From contig NC_087110.1 of assembly GCF_963855985.1 (NCBI RefSeq), forward strand, positions 8,919,001-8,983,000: DNA of 64,000 bases, in the 5' to 3' direction. The translations under genes and the position numbers were made by a program. The notes beneath the pieces are model-generated. The model was given only the letters and a program-made list of their open reading frames with translations. It searched no databases and was not told the DNA's origin. The stretch comes from Ostrinia nubilalis (Eukaryota > Arthropoda > Insecta > Lepidoptera > Crambidae). This document shows positions 1 through 12,851 of the stretch, piece by piece (position 1 is the stretch's first letter; each line of letters begins with the position of its first letter).

Positions 1-2736
1 GAGCGACCTCCTACAATTTATGACGCCCTGGTACTTCGAGCGGCGATGCTGATTAAAATACTCATTAGTCGCGATTGTTTTATGTTTGTTATTATTATTT
101 AGGTTTCTTTTGTTTTTTTTTATGAATTTGGAAATTAATTTCACAATGACATTAAGTACAAAATAAGGACTTGTAGATTTTAACGAGATTTTCATCCCAT
201 TTGTAGTAACAAATTGAATTCCAGTGACGAAAAGCCTGATGAATTTGTTTCTGCTGAAAACTCAGTTCCAATCGGTAAAAATAAAGCAGATAAAAACCAT
301 TCACTTTGATTTACAGAGTGAAAATTATTCGTACGAATTTAAAAGCCGTAAGACAAAATCCGTATCGGCGATTTTATTTAAAAAGAGGTAATATTTTCGT
401 AGTTGCTACGAAGGTAAAAGCCCAATATTTTCGTAGCACTGTAAATTCGTAGCACTCACATCTCAGCTACCTCGAGTAGGTCACTCTTACCTCCGCTGCG
501 TTTGTCCTAATAGTGTCCTTATTGCTTACATAGTAAGTGCTATTTTGTTTTAGGTTTTCAGTCGATGGGTTTAAAAGGTGCTTTTTCAACATCTACAGGA
601 GAGACGATGGAAAAGCTGGGGAAATAAAAATGGCTGCATTTTTCGTAGTTGCGTAGGTGGCACTTACTAGAGTACTATTTCACTCCATGTTTTATATTAC
701 ATAGGTAGGTAATGCTCTTATCTGTGTTTTTGTAACTGTGTAGAGATAAAAAATGAATAAAACATTTTTAGACAGTAACTCTGAAGTAGACGATCTTTTC
801 TGCTATTAGGTATCCCAGTTGAGAAATGAAATATCATTTTATGCTTTTGAGATTCTGTGTGTGTTATAATAACTGAGGCTGTTGTCCGACACAATGACCC
901 GTCATATAAAAATAACATAGCATTCAAATTCAAATTTCAAATGATTCTTTGTTGTTCCCTCTATTTTTGTTGGTAACAATGTACCCCATAACTAGTGTTA
1001 GTAGTAGAATTAGGCTTATTACTTAAACATTTTATAACTATTCCCCGTTTTTTCTTTTCCAAAACATATTTTAAAGAGCCCAAACCTTTTTCCTTATTAA
1101 ATCTTCCGCCTCCTAAAACAAAATGGGACCCAGATGTCGAAAATTAAAAGAAAGAGGACGACAATTATTCAATTTACCCCGTTGGTTGTCAGGCTGTCGC
1201 CATCTAAAATGTACAAGGCTTACAGCTGATCATTCCAGTTTGAACGGGAGGAAGGGGGGAGGTCCATCCTCCCGTTAAAACCCCCTCGTAGTATTCGTAT
1301 CGATTCACGAACGGAGGCGGAGGTAATCGAGAGAGTGTGACGATTTTATGGAGGAATCGACGATTTGGAGGAGTGTTTCGATATTTCGTTTCTGTTTGTT
1401 GGGAAATAATTGAGTTTCAATTTCAGTAATATCTACGCTCTTTGTGAAACGATTGTAAAAGTCAATTTGTATATTGTCTGATTTAGGCGTGTGCAATTTA
1501 GGCGGTCTTGTGTTTGCTCTGATTAAATATAGTTGTTTAATAATGCTATGCGCTTGGCATGGTGAATCATACATTTTAGTACCATACCACCAAAAATGGG
1601 TTTGAATCCTGGAGAGGTTAATTGTTAGTGTAATGAACGAAAGTTTTAATATCTAGGTAGAGTCAAGGGCGTTGATATAAATAATTATTATGTACTTTAC
1701 ACATGCTGTTAACATAGTTATTACGAGTATTGTGCTGCATGATTCAGGACTCAGAACAAGGCTTACTACTGACCAAACCAAGCAGAGTAGGCAAACTCTA
1801 CTTATTTTAATCGGAAGACCTAGAGTAGTCTAAAGAAGTCTTAGATCATCCTTATTGTCCGAAAACTATGATTTCGTGCTCCTGCCGATCCAATCAAGGC
1901 AGATGCGGCCGATTTAGTCTTCTGACTCTAGAGATGTGACGTCAGTTATTAGGTATACTAGATTGTACCTAACAACTGATATCACTATAGGAGAAGAAGT
2001 AGGTGTTTTTGTAGCCTTAGGTCTACCTATAACTAGTAATTCCTTGAAATTTTAGCCATTTACGAGAAATTCTACTGATGGTGCTATTCTTCACAATAAT
2101 TCTGCATTAAGGTGCTTTCATCCATGAAATTGAGACTATTAAGATGATACTGAGCCGAGTTAACGAGGCTTCTCCCCACTGTCTCAAACGTTACTGACAC
2201 TTAATTAATTTATTCGGTAATTGTGTATTTAATTACGACCGAGATGGCCATTACAAGAGAGCAAATACATTCAGTAGGGCTATTATATCAATTACATAAC
2301 ACACAAGAAATGTGTAGCGGTATTTACTTATTTGCCTCACCATGGTAATTAAATTTGTTAATTGCATAAAAACCATTAGTTGGTTACATACGAGAATACC
2401 CCAAAATAAAGCAAATGTACTATGAAGTCATGTCACCAAAGTTTATGCTAAAATCTGAAGTCACCAAAGCGAGTTTAAGTAGGTACATTAATTTTAAATG
2501 ACATACAAAGAACCATCTTTAGCTTACCCACCAACTGATGCATAACGTATCAAAGATAAATACCTAGATTCACTGTCATAATTCTATTTAATTTTTTATG
2601 AAAACCCTACCTACGGCTAACGTCGTCAAATTAACAAAACATTAGGCTGCCAAGATGTACAAACTTCAATATTCTTCAAATATTCCCTAGCGCTCATAAA
2701 ATTGCTTTTAAAAGCGTGTTTTTTTTGGTATAGTTC

Positions 2737-2835
2737 TTGCAACTCACGAAGGCGAGTGAGCTGCTTTACTTGTGTGTGTACGTGTACATGCAAAACGTTT
2801 GACATGTAAAGCTCACTCGCCTTCGTGAATTGCAA
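2737..2835. repeat. Hairpin with 25-base arms
   Basis: Arms 2737-2761 (ttgcaactcacgaaggcgag...) and 2811-2835 are inverses with a single G:T-type mismatch, around a 49-base loop. The size is compatible with a small foldback or a microRNA-like precursor. Confidence 0.7.
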
Positions 2836-3269
2836 CAAATAAAGTTCGTTTTGACTCTAGCTATAGGTACATTTCCTTGAGTAATACAATTTAAACTTAC
2901 TGAACGAACTTATCTTAGAGTCATTACCGTCTGCGGGTCGAATAACCTTTACTTTTAATTTAATTACTTAATCCTTTTAAAGACGACATCAGGTTTCGAA
3001 TCGTTGGCTTTCATAGACCTTTAGCTGCTATACCTATAGCTCAAGGAAAATGTTAAATAAAATAAAATATAAAAGTATTTATCGCAGATGACTAAAATTC
3101 AATATAATAATAAATTAGATTTTTAGTTGTAATTTAATTGATTTCGCATACTTACTGGTGGTAATATCATTTAGGTATTTTGAGTTATTCTTATAAACGT
3201 TAATCTATGATGTTGTTTAATTCATGCAATTTGACAAAAAGTTCAAGAAGAGTTTAGTTTAATACTAGC

Positions 3270-3465
3270 TTTCCGCCCGCGGCTTCGCCCGCGTGGAATT
3301 TTGTCTGTCACAGAACAACAATATCGCGCGCGTATTTGCTCACCGTTTAGACCTACCCTGGACTACGACAAACATTTTAAAACCAAAATCAGCTCAATCG
3401 GCCCAGCCGTTCTCGAGTTTTAATCAGACTAACGAACATCAATTCATTTTTATTTATATACATTT
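3270..3465 (+). mobile_element. SINE-like element with gcggcttcgcccgcgt head
   Basis: Begins actagctttccgcccgcggc, a head very common in moth and butterfly genomes (Metulj-like SINE group), followed by 'cggcccagccgttctcgagt', also typical of that family, and a T/A-rich tail. It is followed at about 3480-3580 by a second lepidopteran repeat (caggtgatccgtctgctcgt). Family assignment is from memory of the motif. Confidence 0.6.
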
Positions 3466-4927
3466 TAAAGCTGTAACGCCCCTGGGCCTGCGGGAGATCT
3501 ATGGGCGACAGTAATCATTTACCATCAGGTGATCCGTCTGCTCGTTTGCCTCGTATCCCATAAAAAAGTCGGTATGTACCTTATACCACACAAAAGTTAC
3601 TTTTTAAAATTACATAAATACTAAAAATAATTTAGTTTATATGTGTCTACTATGTCGATATGTGTTGGTTGTTATACAAAGGGGCTAATCTAATGCTCTA
3701 TACCTACCGGGGATTAGTAACGTAGAGCGAACCGCGTGAATTGCTAGCCAACCGTTCTTATAATCATCTATAGTTTCTATGGTGACTTGGTTAGTATATC
3801 TCTAGTAACTAAGTCGGTATGCTTACACGTCTGTGTGTTAATTCTGCTAATCTATGTAACGGATTTTTGATAAGGCTTTAACAAATAACGCATTTATATC
3901 CACCTGTCGTTTCCATTTCTACCAGAATCATACAGCGCCCACTAGGTACTAAAAATTGAACTTCAAATCTCAATTTTTTGGCCAATTTCTTGTCCCAAAG
4001 CCATGGTCGCGAATACTGGGACGTGTAAAAGTGCTTTTTAAAAGCTTCTTGCAAAAAAAACAGACTTTTCCTGAAGCAAACCGAATGAAATTATTTAAAA
4101 GAAAATTGTAGTTCGTAGCTTAGATTCTTTACTTCTGAATAACAAAGGTACTACTAAGCTAATATAACTGGCAGATAAAGGTTATGGTTTAATTTGTTTT
4201 GGACGGTTAACACGCTGAAAATGCTGAAATTAGTATCAATATTCAATTAAATTCGATTCACCGGTACTTAGTATAGTTAAAACCCACATTAAAGAGGGAT
4301 TAAGTGTCAGTGTTTTACACAATAAATGAATATTGTCTGTACATCTTACGATGCGGTCTACCGCATGTTTTAAAGTAAGCCAGCTACCGTGCAATCCCTA
4401 AGGGATGACCCTACCATTTTGTCGAGTATTATGTTACGTTGTAGTAAAATGTTGGACAAATAATGTCCTAGATATCTGTAAAGAACAGCATATATCTTGA
4501 TTTTTGTTTTAGCAATGTGTACTACTACCCGTTCGCGCTAAGTTTGCCGGTCCGTGGAATGCGCGACCCCTCCCCCAACCGCGATTAAACGCAATTAGTT
4601 AGTGATTAAACGCAATTAATGTGTCTTATTTTACGCAAATACACAATTTTTATCAATAATAGTAAATAAAAATATTTTAAATATACTTAGTTTGATAAAG
4701 TTATAGACGCTTCCCTTCGAGTGACGTCATATCGCTTGTTTACTTTGCCGTACACCCTAATTTATGCGAGTCTGTGTTAACTTTATGAAAAAGTTAATTG
4801 AAGAAAACGATGTTCATTTGGTTTTTTAAAAATACACTTCGAGTTTATTTTCTTTTTAATTTTAGTTGATTACAACGTCACGCCATTTTCACCAGCCAGT
4901 ACTTTAAAATCTAGGATCTTAAGAAAA

Positions 4928-5056
4928 ATGGGTTTGGGTTGCACCATCTTACTTTAACTTTATCAAACATCAAAGTCTGTCAAACTCTCATACAAAAAAC
5001 ACGGGTTTTGGTTTATAGTTACACTTAATTAAAGTAAGGTGGTGCAACTCGGCCTT
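4928..5056. mobile_element. MITE, family with ttgcaccatcttactttaa ends
   Basis: Inverted ends of about 25 bases (gggttgcaccatcttacttt / aaagtaaggtggtgcaac). A second, partial copy in the other orientation lies at about 10130-10207 and shares the interior 'gagtttgatagactttt'. Confidence 0.7.
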
Positions 5057-5501
5057 ATTGAGTCAAAATTATCGTTCTTCTTGTGGTAAATGGCATAGAA
5101 AATTAAAGCTTATCATTTTCATCATTTTATATTTTTTCAAAGGGTAGGTGCTGTGCATTAACATTAAACTTAAGTAAGTTAATAATAGTTTTAAACCGAC
5201 AAAAACCGCCATTTTTTCCTACCCTCATCAAAATGCAATTTCGCACACGTACGACCTAAGGTTTAAGAATTCAATCGTTTTCCCCGAACTGGAGTGTTTT
5301 TCCCGTGTGGCAACATTACCGCGTCGATTTAAGGTGCTTGCACATCGATCGGGATACGGTCACGCTACGCGCTAACGACTGGTTAATGTACGTTTTGGTG
5401 CTTTTAGAGATCCTTAAAAAATATTTTTTTATTTTAAATCATAAACATGCGTCATATTTTTATTCTAATAAGCAATTTAAAGGTCTTTATAAAGAAGGTC
5501 G

Positions 5502-5600
5502 CGGGAAGAATTAGGATGCGGGCAACGCAGGACCGGTCGTTATGGAAATCCTTGAGGGAGGCCTTTGTCCAGCAGTGGACGTCATTTGGCTGAAACGATT
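5502..5600 (+). mobile_element. RTE LINE tail
   Basis: Short 3' fragment: gatgcgggcaacgcaggacc ... gaggcctttgtccagcagtg, ending ggctgaaacga. Matches the C-terminal codons and stop of the RTE family seen at 43123. Confidence 0.75.
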
Positions 5601-6639
5601 CGTTCGTTTATTTTGAACGAAAGAAGTACCTTTGTCATTAATTTGTCAAACTTTGCACTGAAATTATTAATCATACTTTCGTTTCGTTTATTACGACTTA
5701 CGTTAATAATAAAAGAAGTTTAATCAATTAACAAAACAATTCTAAAGCTTCAGCACGTGTCATGGGTTTTATAAATGCTAATTGCATAAATAAATATTTC
5801 AAGACTTTTTCAAAACCATTTTCTCAATTAAGAATTTCATAAACCCCATACGGAACCATTCTGCAGAATAGTTATTTGACCTGACGGTTAAACTTACTCT
5901 ACCAATTATACGCAATTTGTTCATTTAGTAAATGAACGGTATGAAAGCATAATTTCCTTGTGTGTTTAGTTGAGGTTTTTTTTAACTAATGCTTTTTTCT
6001 CGGCTCCTTTTGTATGTGGATTTTTCAAAATAAAATGGTTTGTTAGTGAAAGAGTAGTAGAGTAATTTTATTGGTTAAAGAAAGAGAGATCTGGGTTCAA
6101 TTCTTAATTATAACTTAACTTGATTAAGATAGCCTAACATTTTAAAATAATAAAAGCTCTTAAAATAAATAGCATTGAATTTCAACATCTAAGCTTAAAT
6201 TGGATAGTAAAGAGCAGTTTAACTTATCCTAATAATGCCCAATTTTTTTAAAGACTAACCTAAACTATGCTTTGGATGACCTACGGGTGAATCACACATA
6301 GTCACGTTCTACGTAGGGTACATAAGCCAATGAGTCATGTTGAGCTTTATCATACAACGGTGTCTTTTGAAGTTTGACTCGTTGTTGAGTTGTGATTTTC
6401 AGTTGTTATATTCCACGCCCTTCGCGGTGATAAATATTGTCAAGTTAAATACACATCTGTTGTGGTTACAATAAGTGCGATTTTAGAATAAGAAATGACA
6501 ACTTTACATGTCGTGCAATAGAGCCCTTTGGGAGTTATTAATTGTAGGTACAGTCAGCGTCAAATTGTTCGTGACACCCAAAGTGGCCAAAAATTTGACA
6601 AAACAACCTTATTCCAATTTTAACAAAGGCAAAGCGGCA

Positions 6640-6830
6640 GCTAGGTTCTGGAGTGGAGGCCGCGTACCGAAAAACTCAGCGTGGGACCCACCCACGAGGT
6701 GGACCGACGACATAATAAGTAGCAGGAAGGCGCTGAACGCAGGCCGCTACCAACCGGTCAACATGGAAGTCATTTTGGGAGGGTATGTTCAGCAGTGGAC
6801 GTCCTATGACTGAAATGATGATGAAAAAAG
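6640..6830 (+). mobile_element. RTE LINE tail
   Basis: Contains 'ggtggaccgacgac' and 'ttcagcagtggacgtcctat', then a short ATGATGATGA tail. It is the same subfamily as 8813 and 23745. Several bases are missing relative to 23745, breaking the frame. Confidence 0.78.
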
Positions 6831-8046
6831 ACGTGTTGCGAACTTTTTGGCTAATTTGCGTGTCACGAAATATTTGACGCTGAGTGTACATTGTACAATT
6901 TATTAATTTATTGTTATAAAACGGCTGTATCATTGGCCTATACCCACAAGCCCACAACCCTCTACCACCGTTTCATTAAAATAATCGGTTCTTTGTCAAA
7001 TTAGTGATGTTGATTGATAACCTCGACATCGATAATTATGATTATTAGTCAGGAAATATGGCTAATGAAAACGAAACGATCGTAGCTATAAATATAATCA
7101 ATTGACTTGTTCAAGTTATAGTCGTCCATTCGAATATGAATAATCGCGTTGTTCTCAATCTTGAAACTATATCTATAAGGTTTAAAAACTGTTAAATTGC
7201 CATGTACCGTGTGTCCTCACTATATTAATTTATTTATAGAAACCAACAGCGATACATTGAGAATGTTAGTTATAAGATTTAGACTGATAGTATAGCCAAT
7301 GACAGGTTTTTCTCTTTATCTTTTATAAACACATTACATTGTTGTTGGAAAAAAATATTCTAACAATATTGTTAAACCTGTGTTACGTATGGCTTTCGCG
7401 ACTCAAGCACAGCTTAGTGCAGCAGCCGCTAGAAGATCAGACTATTTGTAAACCAGTTATTTGTAACCAGACTATACATATATTAGTTGGCAATTAGGTA
7501 TAATACTTTTTCATTTACTTGTTTTAAATCATTTTAATATTTTGGTATGTAGCTAAGTATAAAAAGTTAAAGGCTGTGTGGATATACATTACTTAAATTA
7601 TGTAGTTACTCGAAATTGGGTTTCGTATCTCAAACGCAAATCTTAAATAACTATCCCCCGGTTTCTGAATTTTCTATTCTTACCTAGGTAAATAATAAAC
7701 TTAAGCTTTTTATGTTCTCTAAAAATCTCATTTCAGAAATCCGACAAAAGTACCTTCTCGTCTCCAGTAAATAAAAAAGTAATAGTTGAAAATATATAAA
7801 ACTGAATGAAACATTTCTAATTATCCATTAAATCTGATTCATATCGATAATCCCGTAATTGTGTCGATGGATAGAACGACCCTAGTATAAAGCTTCATAC
7901 AAACAAATGTGGGCCTTGAAAGTATCGATTTGGTTGGAATTAAGGAAGAAATGGGCCGCAGCGGGATGGGTTGGGAGGGTAGCGATTTAGAAACCTTCTA
8001 CAAGAAAAATAAATCGAGTTTTTTACTTTATGTCTAATGTAATAAA

Positions 8047-8066
8047 GGTTAGGTTAGGTTAGGTTG
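8047..8066 (+). repeat. Short TTAGG run
   Basis: Just under four units of the insect telomere repeat (ggttaggttaggttaggtt). Too short to be telomeric; such runs are scattered in insect genomes. Confidence 0.8.
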
Positions 8067-8812
8067 CTGTTGAATTTGGAATCGCAGTATTTGAATATGG
8101 AACTTTCGGATTTCGAGGACTTTTGTATTGTGTAATCTGAACGTCTTTATGCCTTTGCGCGTATTTTATGCGTTGAATTAAAAAAAAACGTAATACTTTT
8201 AATACTTATGTGTTATCAACTGCCAGTATTTTTTACTTTTTTTCCCATGTTCTCTTACTTGCAAGTTCCGATTAAAATGCATAAAAAGAGGTAATAACTT
8301 AGATGCAAAACATAGGTACTTTATCCCGGAAGTAAATTTCTCTTGAGGCCAGATGGTATGTTACATGCTTACAACTTAATCTGCGCTTTAAACCACAGGC
8401 ACTTTTTTCTTTTACAATTTTCTATCAGCAATGGTACCAACTGCTTCTTTCTGCAAGAGCACAACCCTTTATAATTTACCAGTGATAAGTTGAGGATTTT
8501 ATGTAACATCTTATGGGATTGTAAAAGGTGCTATTTTGCTACAAAAATGTAGAGTCGGATATGCTTTTGATACTTTACAATATGACATTTTAAAGGATGG
8601 TCTATCTAATGCCCATTTTTACCGACAAGTCCCTTTTGAGTCCCATCCTACAGGTATGGAAGGAACTCTTGTTAAGAAATTCAGTTTCACCAACATGTCA
8701 CCTTCATACCAATAGTACCAGCAAAGTTTAGGGGCTTTAGGGGCTTCTATTTCCATGGAAAATTTACGGAACAAAACAAATAAATTGACATTTCAAAAGT
8801 AACACCTAGTAT

Positions 8813-8992
8813 TGCCGCGTACCGGAAAACGCAGCGTGGGACGTCCACCTACAAGGTGGACCGACGACATCGTAAAGGTAGCAGGGAAGCGCTGGACGCA
8901 AGCTGCTACCAATCGATCAATGTGGAAAGCATTAGGGGAGGCCTATGTTCAGCAGTGGACGTCCTATGGCTGAAATAATGATGATGATGACC
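8813..8992 (+). mobile_element. RTE LINE tail
   Basis: Runs from cgtaccggaaaacgcagcgt to ctatggctgaaataatgatg. Very similar to the end of 23745-24125. Confidence 0.8.
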
Positions 8993-9389
8993 TAGTATGG
9001 TGAAAGTAAATGTACGTACGAGCCTCCGATTTTGGGAACCACTTTAGTTCGTCGGTGAAAACTAGTATTATGATAAGATTAATGAAGTAAAATGCATACT
9101 CGTAATAACTATGTCATATGAATTACGTGATATCATATCGCCGGCTTACGGCGTGGGTTGACGTTACACTATAAATCATACGCCCTGAGCTGGCACATCA
9201 GACTACACATTGATACTGAAAAATATTATTTATTACAACTAAAAAAGAGCCTACAGATGATAGTCGTTCATATCTACTTAAGTTAGGTTTAGATAAAATT
9301 AATGTCGGTTACAATCTAGATTGATTGATGCTAGACTAACTAAATGGATGCTAGATTACCTACAGTCATAAAGGTAAATTGAAAAAGCT

Positions 9390-9530
9390 TCATTATCATC
9401 ATCATTTCAGCCACAGGATGTCCACTGCTGAATAAAGGCCTCCCTCAATGATTTCCACATTGATTGGTTGGTAGCGGCCTCCATCCAGCGTCTTCTTGCT
9501 ACCTTTATGAGGTCATTAATCCACTTGTGG
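9390..9530 (-). mobile_element. RTE LINE tail, minus strand
   Basis: Starts with the inverted (ATG)n tail (atcatcatcatttcagccac), then 'gtccactgctgaataaaggc'. 5'-truncated. Confidence 0.75.
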
Positions 9531-10212
9531 GTTTGAGCTTATGCCTTAATTTTAGACAACTTTTAAAGCAATGTATTTCATGCTACAATATTGTATTATA
9601 TTTGTGTTGTTTCTTCTGGCAACATGAGGTTCAGGAGTCCTATTAATAGGTATGTGTGCTATTATTGCAATGCTAAGTGTGTAGACTTCCATGAAATAAT
9701 TGTTATTTATCCTTTTAATTTTATGAAACAGCAATTTTCATTGCCCACCACTTATTTAAAATGTATATTTTTACACCACAAACATGGAACAACATCGCGT
9801 GAAGATACTATCGATAAGTCCGAACCAGTTGATACTTTCACATCACTAGTGTGGTTTAACAATATCAGAAGTAAATAACCCGTTTTGAACTCTATTCCCA
9901 AACGGATACGATTGAATTTACCTAACTCTTGCTGTTTACAATGACTAGCAATGTACAGTTTGTTGAGTGGGCAAGTTTTAATGATAGGAGTTCCGTATTT
10001 GGTGCCATTGTGTGCTTAAGAAGGCTACAATTATAGGTTTACAATGTTGTAGTACGAAAAGGGTAGTGGGGTTGTTTCAGGAACTGAAATTCAGCCACAT
10101 CTGACAGCCACACATACAATAATAAAAACAATAAGGCTGCATATGGTATGGAGTTTGATAGACTTTTGAAGTTTGTTAAGGTAAAATAACATGGTGCAAC
10201 CCAGCCTAACTA

Positions 10213-10732
10213 CACTGGTCATCACAAAAATCGGCCCACCTACGTTTTACAGGACACAATCATGGTGCCCCAACAATATTGGTGTTATTTGAAAGCCCAA
10301 TAAATATCCTTAAAGAAAAACACATTTAATTTCCTAATAAACGATTACCATATACAATAAATGTGACTTGAAAAACTTGAAAAAAGACCTCACTTTGGGC
10401 TCACCTCTGGGATCAATTAGACCAATTTTTATGGTTATAAAACCAAATAATGATCTCACGTGTCCTCTTTAACAGATGGATAGCGATTAATCCCAACTTA
10501 ACAGTTTTATAGCCATAGAAGTTGGCTCAAGCGTAACTACCTATTTTTTGAAGAAGTGACTCTGGATTCTTCTACAGACACATTTTTGGGGTAAAAACCT
10601 TTCCTTTAATGAAATGAAGTTTAGAACTAGGTTTTTAAATGGTAATATAGTATAGTAATATTGGTGGGAAGTGGGGATGCATACGTTTGAAAGTGCTCGT
10701 CGCGGGTGGGTCGATTTTTATGATGACCAGTG
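10213..10732. mobile_element. 520 bp Tc1/mariner-like non-autonomous element
   Basis: About 30-base inverted ends (cactggtcatcacaaaaatc / tttttatgatgaccagtg), flanked by TA on both sides (10211-10212 and 10733-10734). The interior shows no transposase frame. Confidence 0.85.
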
Positions 10733-10784
10733 TATATAAAAAAATCTACAGAACATAGACCAAATAATATGAAAAACTGAATCT

Positions 10785-10840
10785 AAGATCTTTTGCTTGA
10801 CGCGACTGCTCTAACCACTAAGCTATGGAGACTCCGAAAT
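10785..10840 (-). repeat. tRNA-like box A fragment
   Basis: The minus strand reads ccatagcttagtggttagag, a tRNA D-arm/box A pattern, without a matching box B. Probably the remnant of a tRNA-derived SINE. Confidence 0.4.
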
Positions 10841-10888
10841 TATAAGTTTGAGAAAACATTATTTTAATATCTGTAGAATCACACTTAG

Positions 10889-11020
10889 GACCAGTTTCCA
10901 CTAAAGCGGAGAGGAGATGGTATTTCTTTAATTCCACATCACTTCTCCGCTTAGTTACGGTTCGGATATCTGATTGGTTATTCAATATACATCTCTCCTC
11001 TCCAGGTGGAAACCAGAGCT
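10889..11020. mobile_element. 132 bp MITE with ccagtttccac ends
   Basis: Inverted ends of about 30 bases: aggaccagtttccactaaag and the inverse of aggtggaaaccagagc, with inner agaggagatg / catctctcct. Confidence 0.75.
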
Positions 11021-11425
11021 TACGTGGCGAAAAAAAATTAAGTTATCGCATGCAGTGGGTTATCATCACACTTTATTTTATTGTAATAAAATACATTATC
11101 ATTTCAACTGATACTAAAAATATAAACCTGAAACCTTACAACGTAAATTCAGAAGCAAAGAAACTAATAAAACATAACTGTTCCTACCAGTTTTGAATAT
11201 AAAGTAGGTAAGTACTTCGCGAATTTTAAGATAATTCCGCAGTTACGAGCTATAAAGGAGAATTTTTTTATACGACGTTGCTATGTAGTCGGATTTTGGA
11301 ACAATTTGGTTATGAAGCCTTTGTCTTGTTTTATAGCTGATGCTAATTTTATCCCGAAGATATGATTTTGACAGTAACTAAAATACTTTATCGTCTGTAG
11401 GTATTAGCCCTCTTCACAGTCTTCA

Positions 11426-11515
11426 ACCCTTCTGCCCAGCGTAGGGAGTGTAGACCAAATCCTCTATTTGCCTCTGGTTCAGAGTGCTCCTAGTGACCAA
11501 AATTACCTATTGATG
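11426..11515 (+). repeat. Short interspersed repeat, family A
   Basis: Contains 'gtagggagtgtagacc' and 'tatttgcctctggttcagag'; see 22327. Another copy follows at 12466-12580. Confidence 0.6.
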
Positions 11516-11772
11516 ATGGATGAGCATCGTAATGCTCATCAGTGTGTCCTAACACACTTGCAAATTTTTCCTAATTATTTGAAAAGTTATGCAGCTCCTA
11601 TTCGAACGACATGAAATTGTACGCCACCCCACGTCTTTATATCAAATGTAAATGTATAAGTAAATAGGGAATTTCACTAATCTAACTAATATTATAGGTA
11701 TAGAGATTATCTCTTGAAACATCATTCAATTTAGGTGGTCTTTTAGCTACAGGCTACAGTTAAAGGTCATCA

Positions 11773-11875
11773 TGACATCATCATCATCAACAGCCCTTTA
11801 CAGTCCACTGCTGGACTATGAGCCTCCTCCACTATAGTGGAGGGTTTTGCCATAATAATAATCATCATGACATAT
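11773..11875 (-). mobile_element. LINE tail, RTE-related, minus strand
   Basis: Inverted GAT tail (atcatcatcatcaacagccc), then 'cagtccactgctggactatg', similar to but distinct from the main RTE subfamily. Confidence 0.55.
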
Positions 11876-12465
11876 TAGATCCAAATTAAGTTGCCTCTCT
11901 GATTTATAAATAAACACAGAAGCGACTTTATTTGCAGTCTTATGTACGCGTATTTAATTAAAACAACTTCATCTCTTTGAGATTATGTGATGTAGGTAAG
12001 CTAGATTTTCAGACATTTGAAAGATGGAAAAAACTTACACCGTTTTCAAGGATCTGCTCCATTGTAATAAGAGAACCACGATGCCCCTAATGTGCACAAA
12101 CGAGTTTGCAACTACGCGAACTAATATCGCTTTCTCTTTGACGACGATACTATGGGGCTTTGCCGATATTGCGAGCATATTCCCCTGGCTGAATATTCGT
12201 TTGCGTTTTGATGAACAGAAAGTTCTTTTAGGTAACATTATTGTGTTTTATGTAATTTGTTGATATTGATAGGTTATGTTTCGCATTCGTTTGCTGTTGT
12301 TCAAGTTGAATTGTTATTATTATGGTTAAGTTTGACCATTCTTAACTTAGGGAAAATATATAATCTTAGGTATATTTTCTGTATTGCGAAATTTCTTTCC
12401 TTAATTTTATCCTGCGAAAAGCAAAACATGACACTTGATTTTAATTTTAAGTGAACTTAGCTTTC

Positions 12466-12580
12466 CTAACCCGTCTGGCAAGCATGAGGAGTTTAGGCTA
12501 AATCCTTTATTTGCCTCTGTTTATTCGAATTGAGTCGAACTCCTGCAATGATCTGATGATAATCGTAAATAATAGTCCCA
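12466..12580 (+). repeat. Short interspersed repeat, family A
   Basis: Contains 'cccgtctggcaagcatgagg' and 'tttatttgcctctg', ending in a GAT-type tail. It lies about 120 bases upstream of exon 1. Confidence 0.6.
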
Positions 12581-12701
12581 AAAGTTTGTTTTAAGAAATA
12601 TTATATTAAACCCCTTCAGCTACCCTATTATACTTAAATCAATGTATCTTCTTCTTTACTCAACTTGTCTTTCTTTACTAACCATTCCCTTCTCCTTACA
12701 G

Positions 12702-12851
12702 AAACAAGCAATGCTCGTCAGACAATTGGAAGAAGAACTAAGATTGCGCATGCGACAGCCGGCGCCGGAGTTGCAGCAACAACTAGAAGCGCTTTACGCG
12801 GAGAACGAACACCTGCAGAGGGAGATAGCTATATTGAGGGACACTATTAAG
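12702..12851 (+). CDS. brp: brp exon 1 of window (ELKS coiled coil)
   Basis: 50 codons, phase 0 at both ends. The acceptor is a pyrimidine-rich tract ending cttacag and the donor is gtgaga. It encodes a Leu-rich coiled coil (MLVRQLEEELRLRMRQ, then ENEHLQREIAILRDTIK) equal to the part of vertebrate ELKS just before the family signature ELELRIETQKQTL. Because this is mid-protein, earlier exons must exist upstream. The 3' end of this exon plus its donor is repeated three more times in the following intron. Confidence 0.92.

Larger units (their letters stand above)
1..12701. other. No host exon found; probable upstream intron
   Basis: No open frame in this 12.7 kb resembles a conserved protein. 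The first ELKS-like exon at 12702 opens in the middle of the protein, so the N-terminal exons must lie upstream, and this stretch is most simply an intron of that gene (inference). It holds truncated LINE tails, MITEs, a SINE head and hairpins, listed separately. The rest is AT-rich unique-looking sequence in which I see nothing. A small N-terminal exon could have been missed. Confidence 0.5.

Noticed and set aside
8047..8066. TTAGG repeats as a telomere
   Set aside because: Fewer than four units and no array; ordinary interstitial sequence.
12024..12263. 79-codon frame upstream of exon 1
   Set aside because: Does not resemble the ELKS N-terminus and has no matching splice borders or phase.
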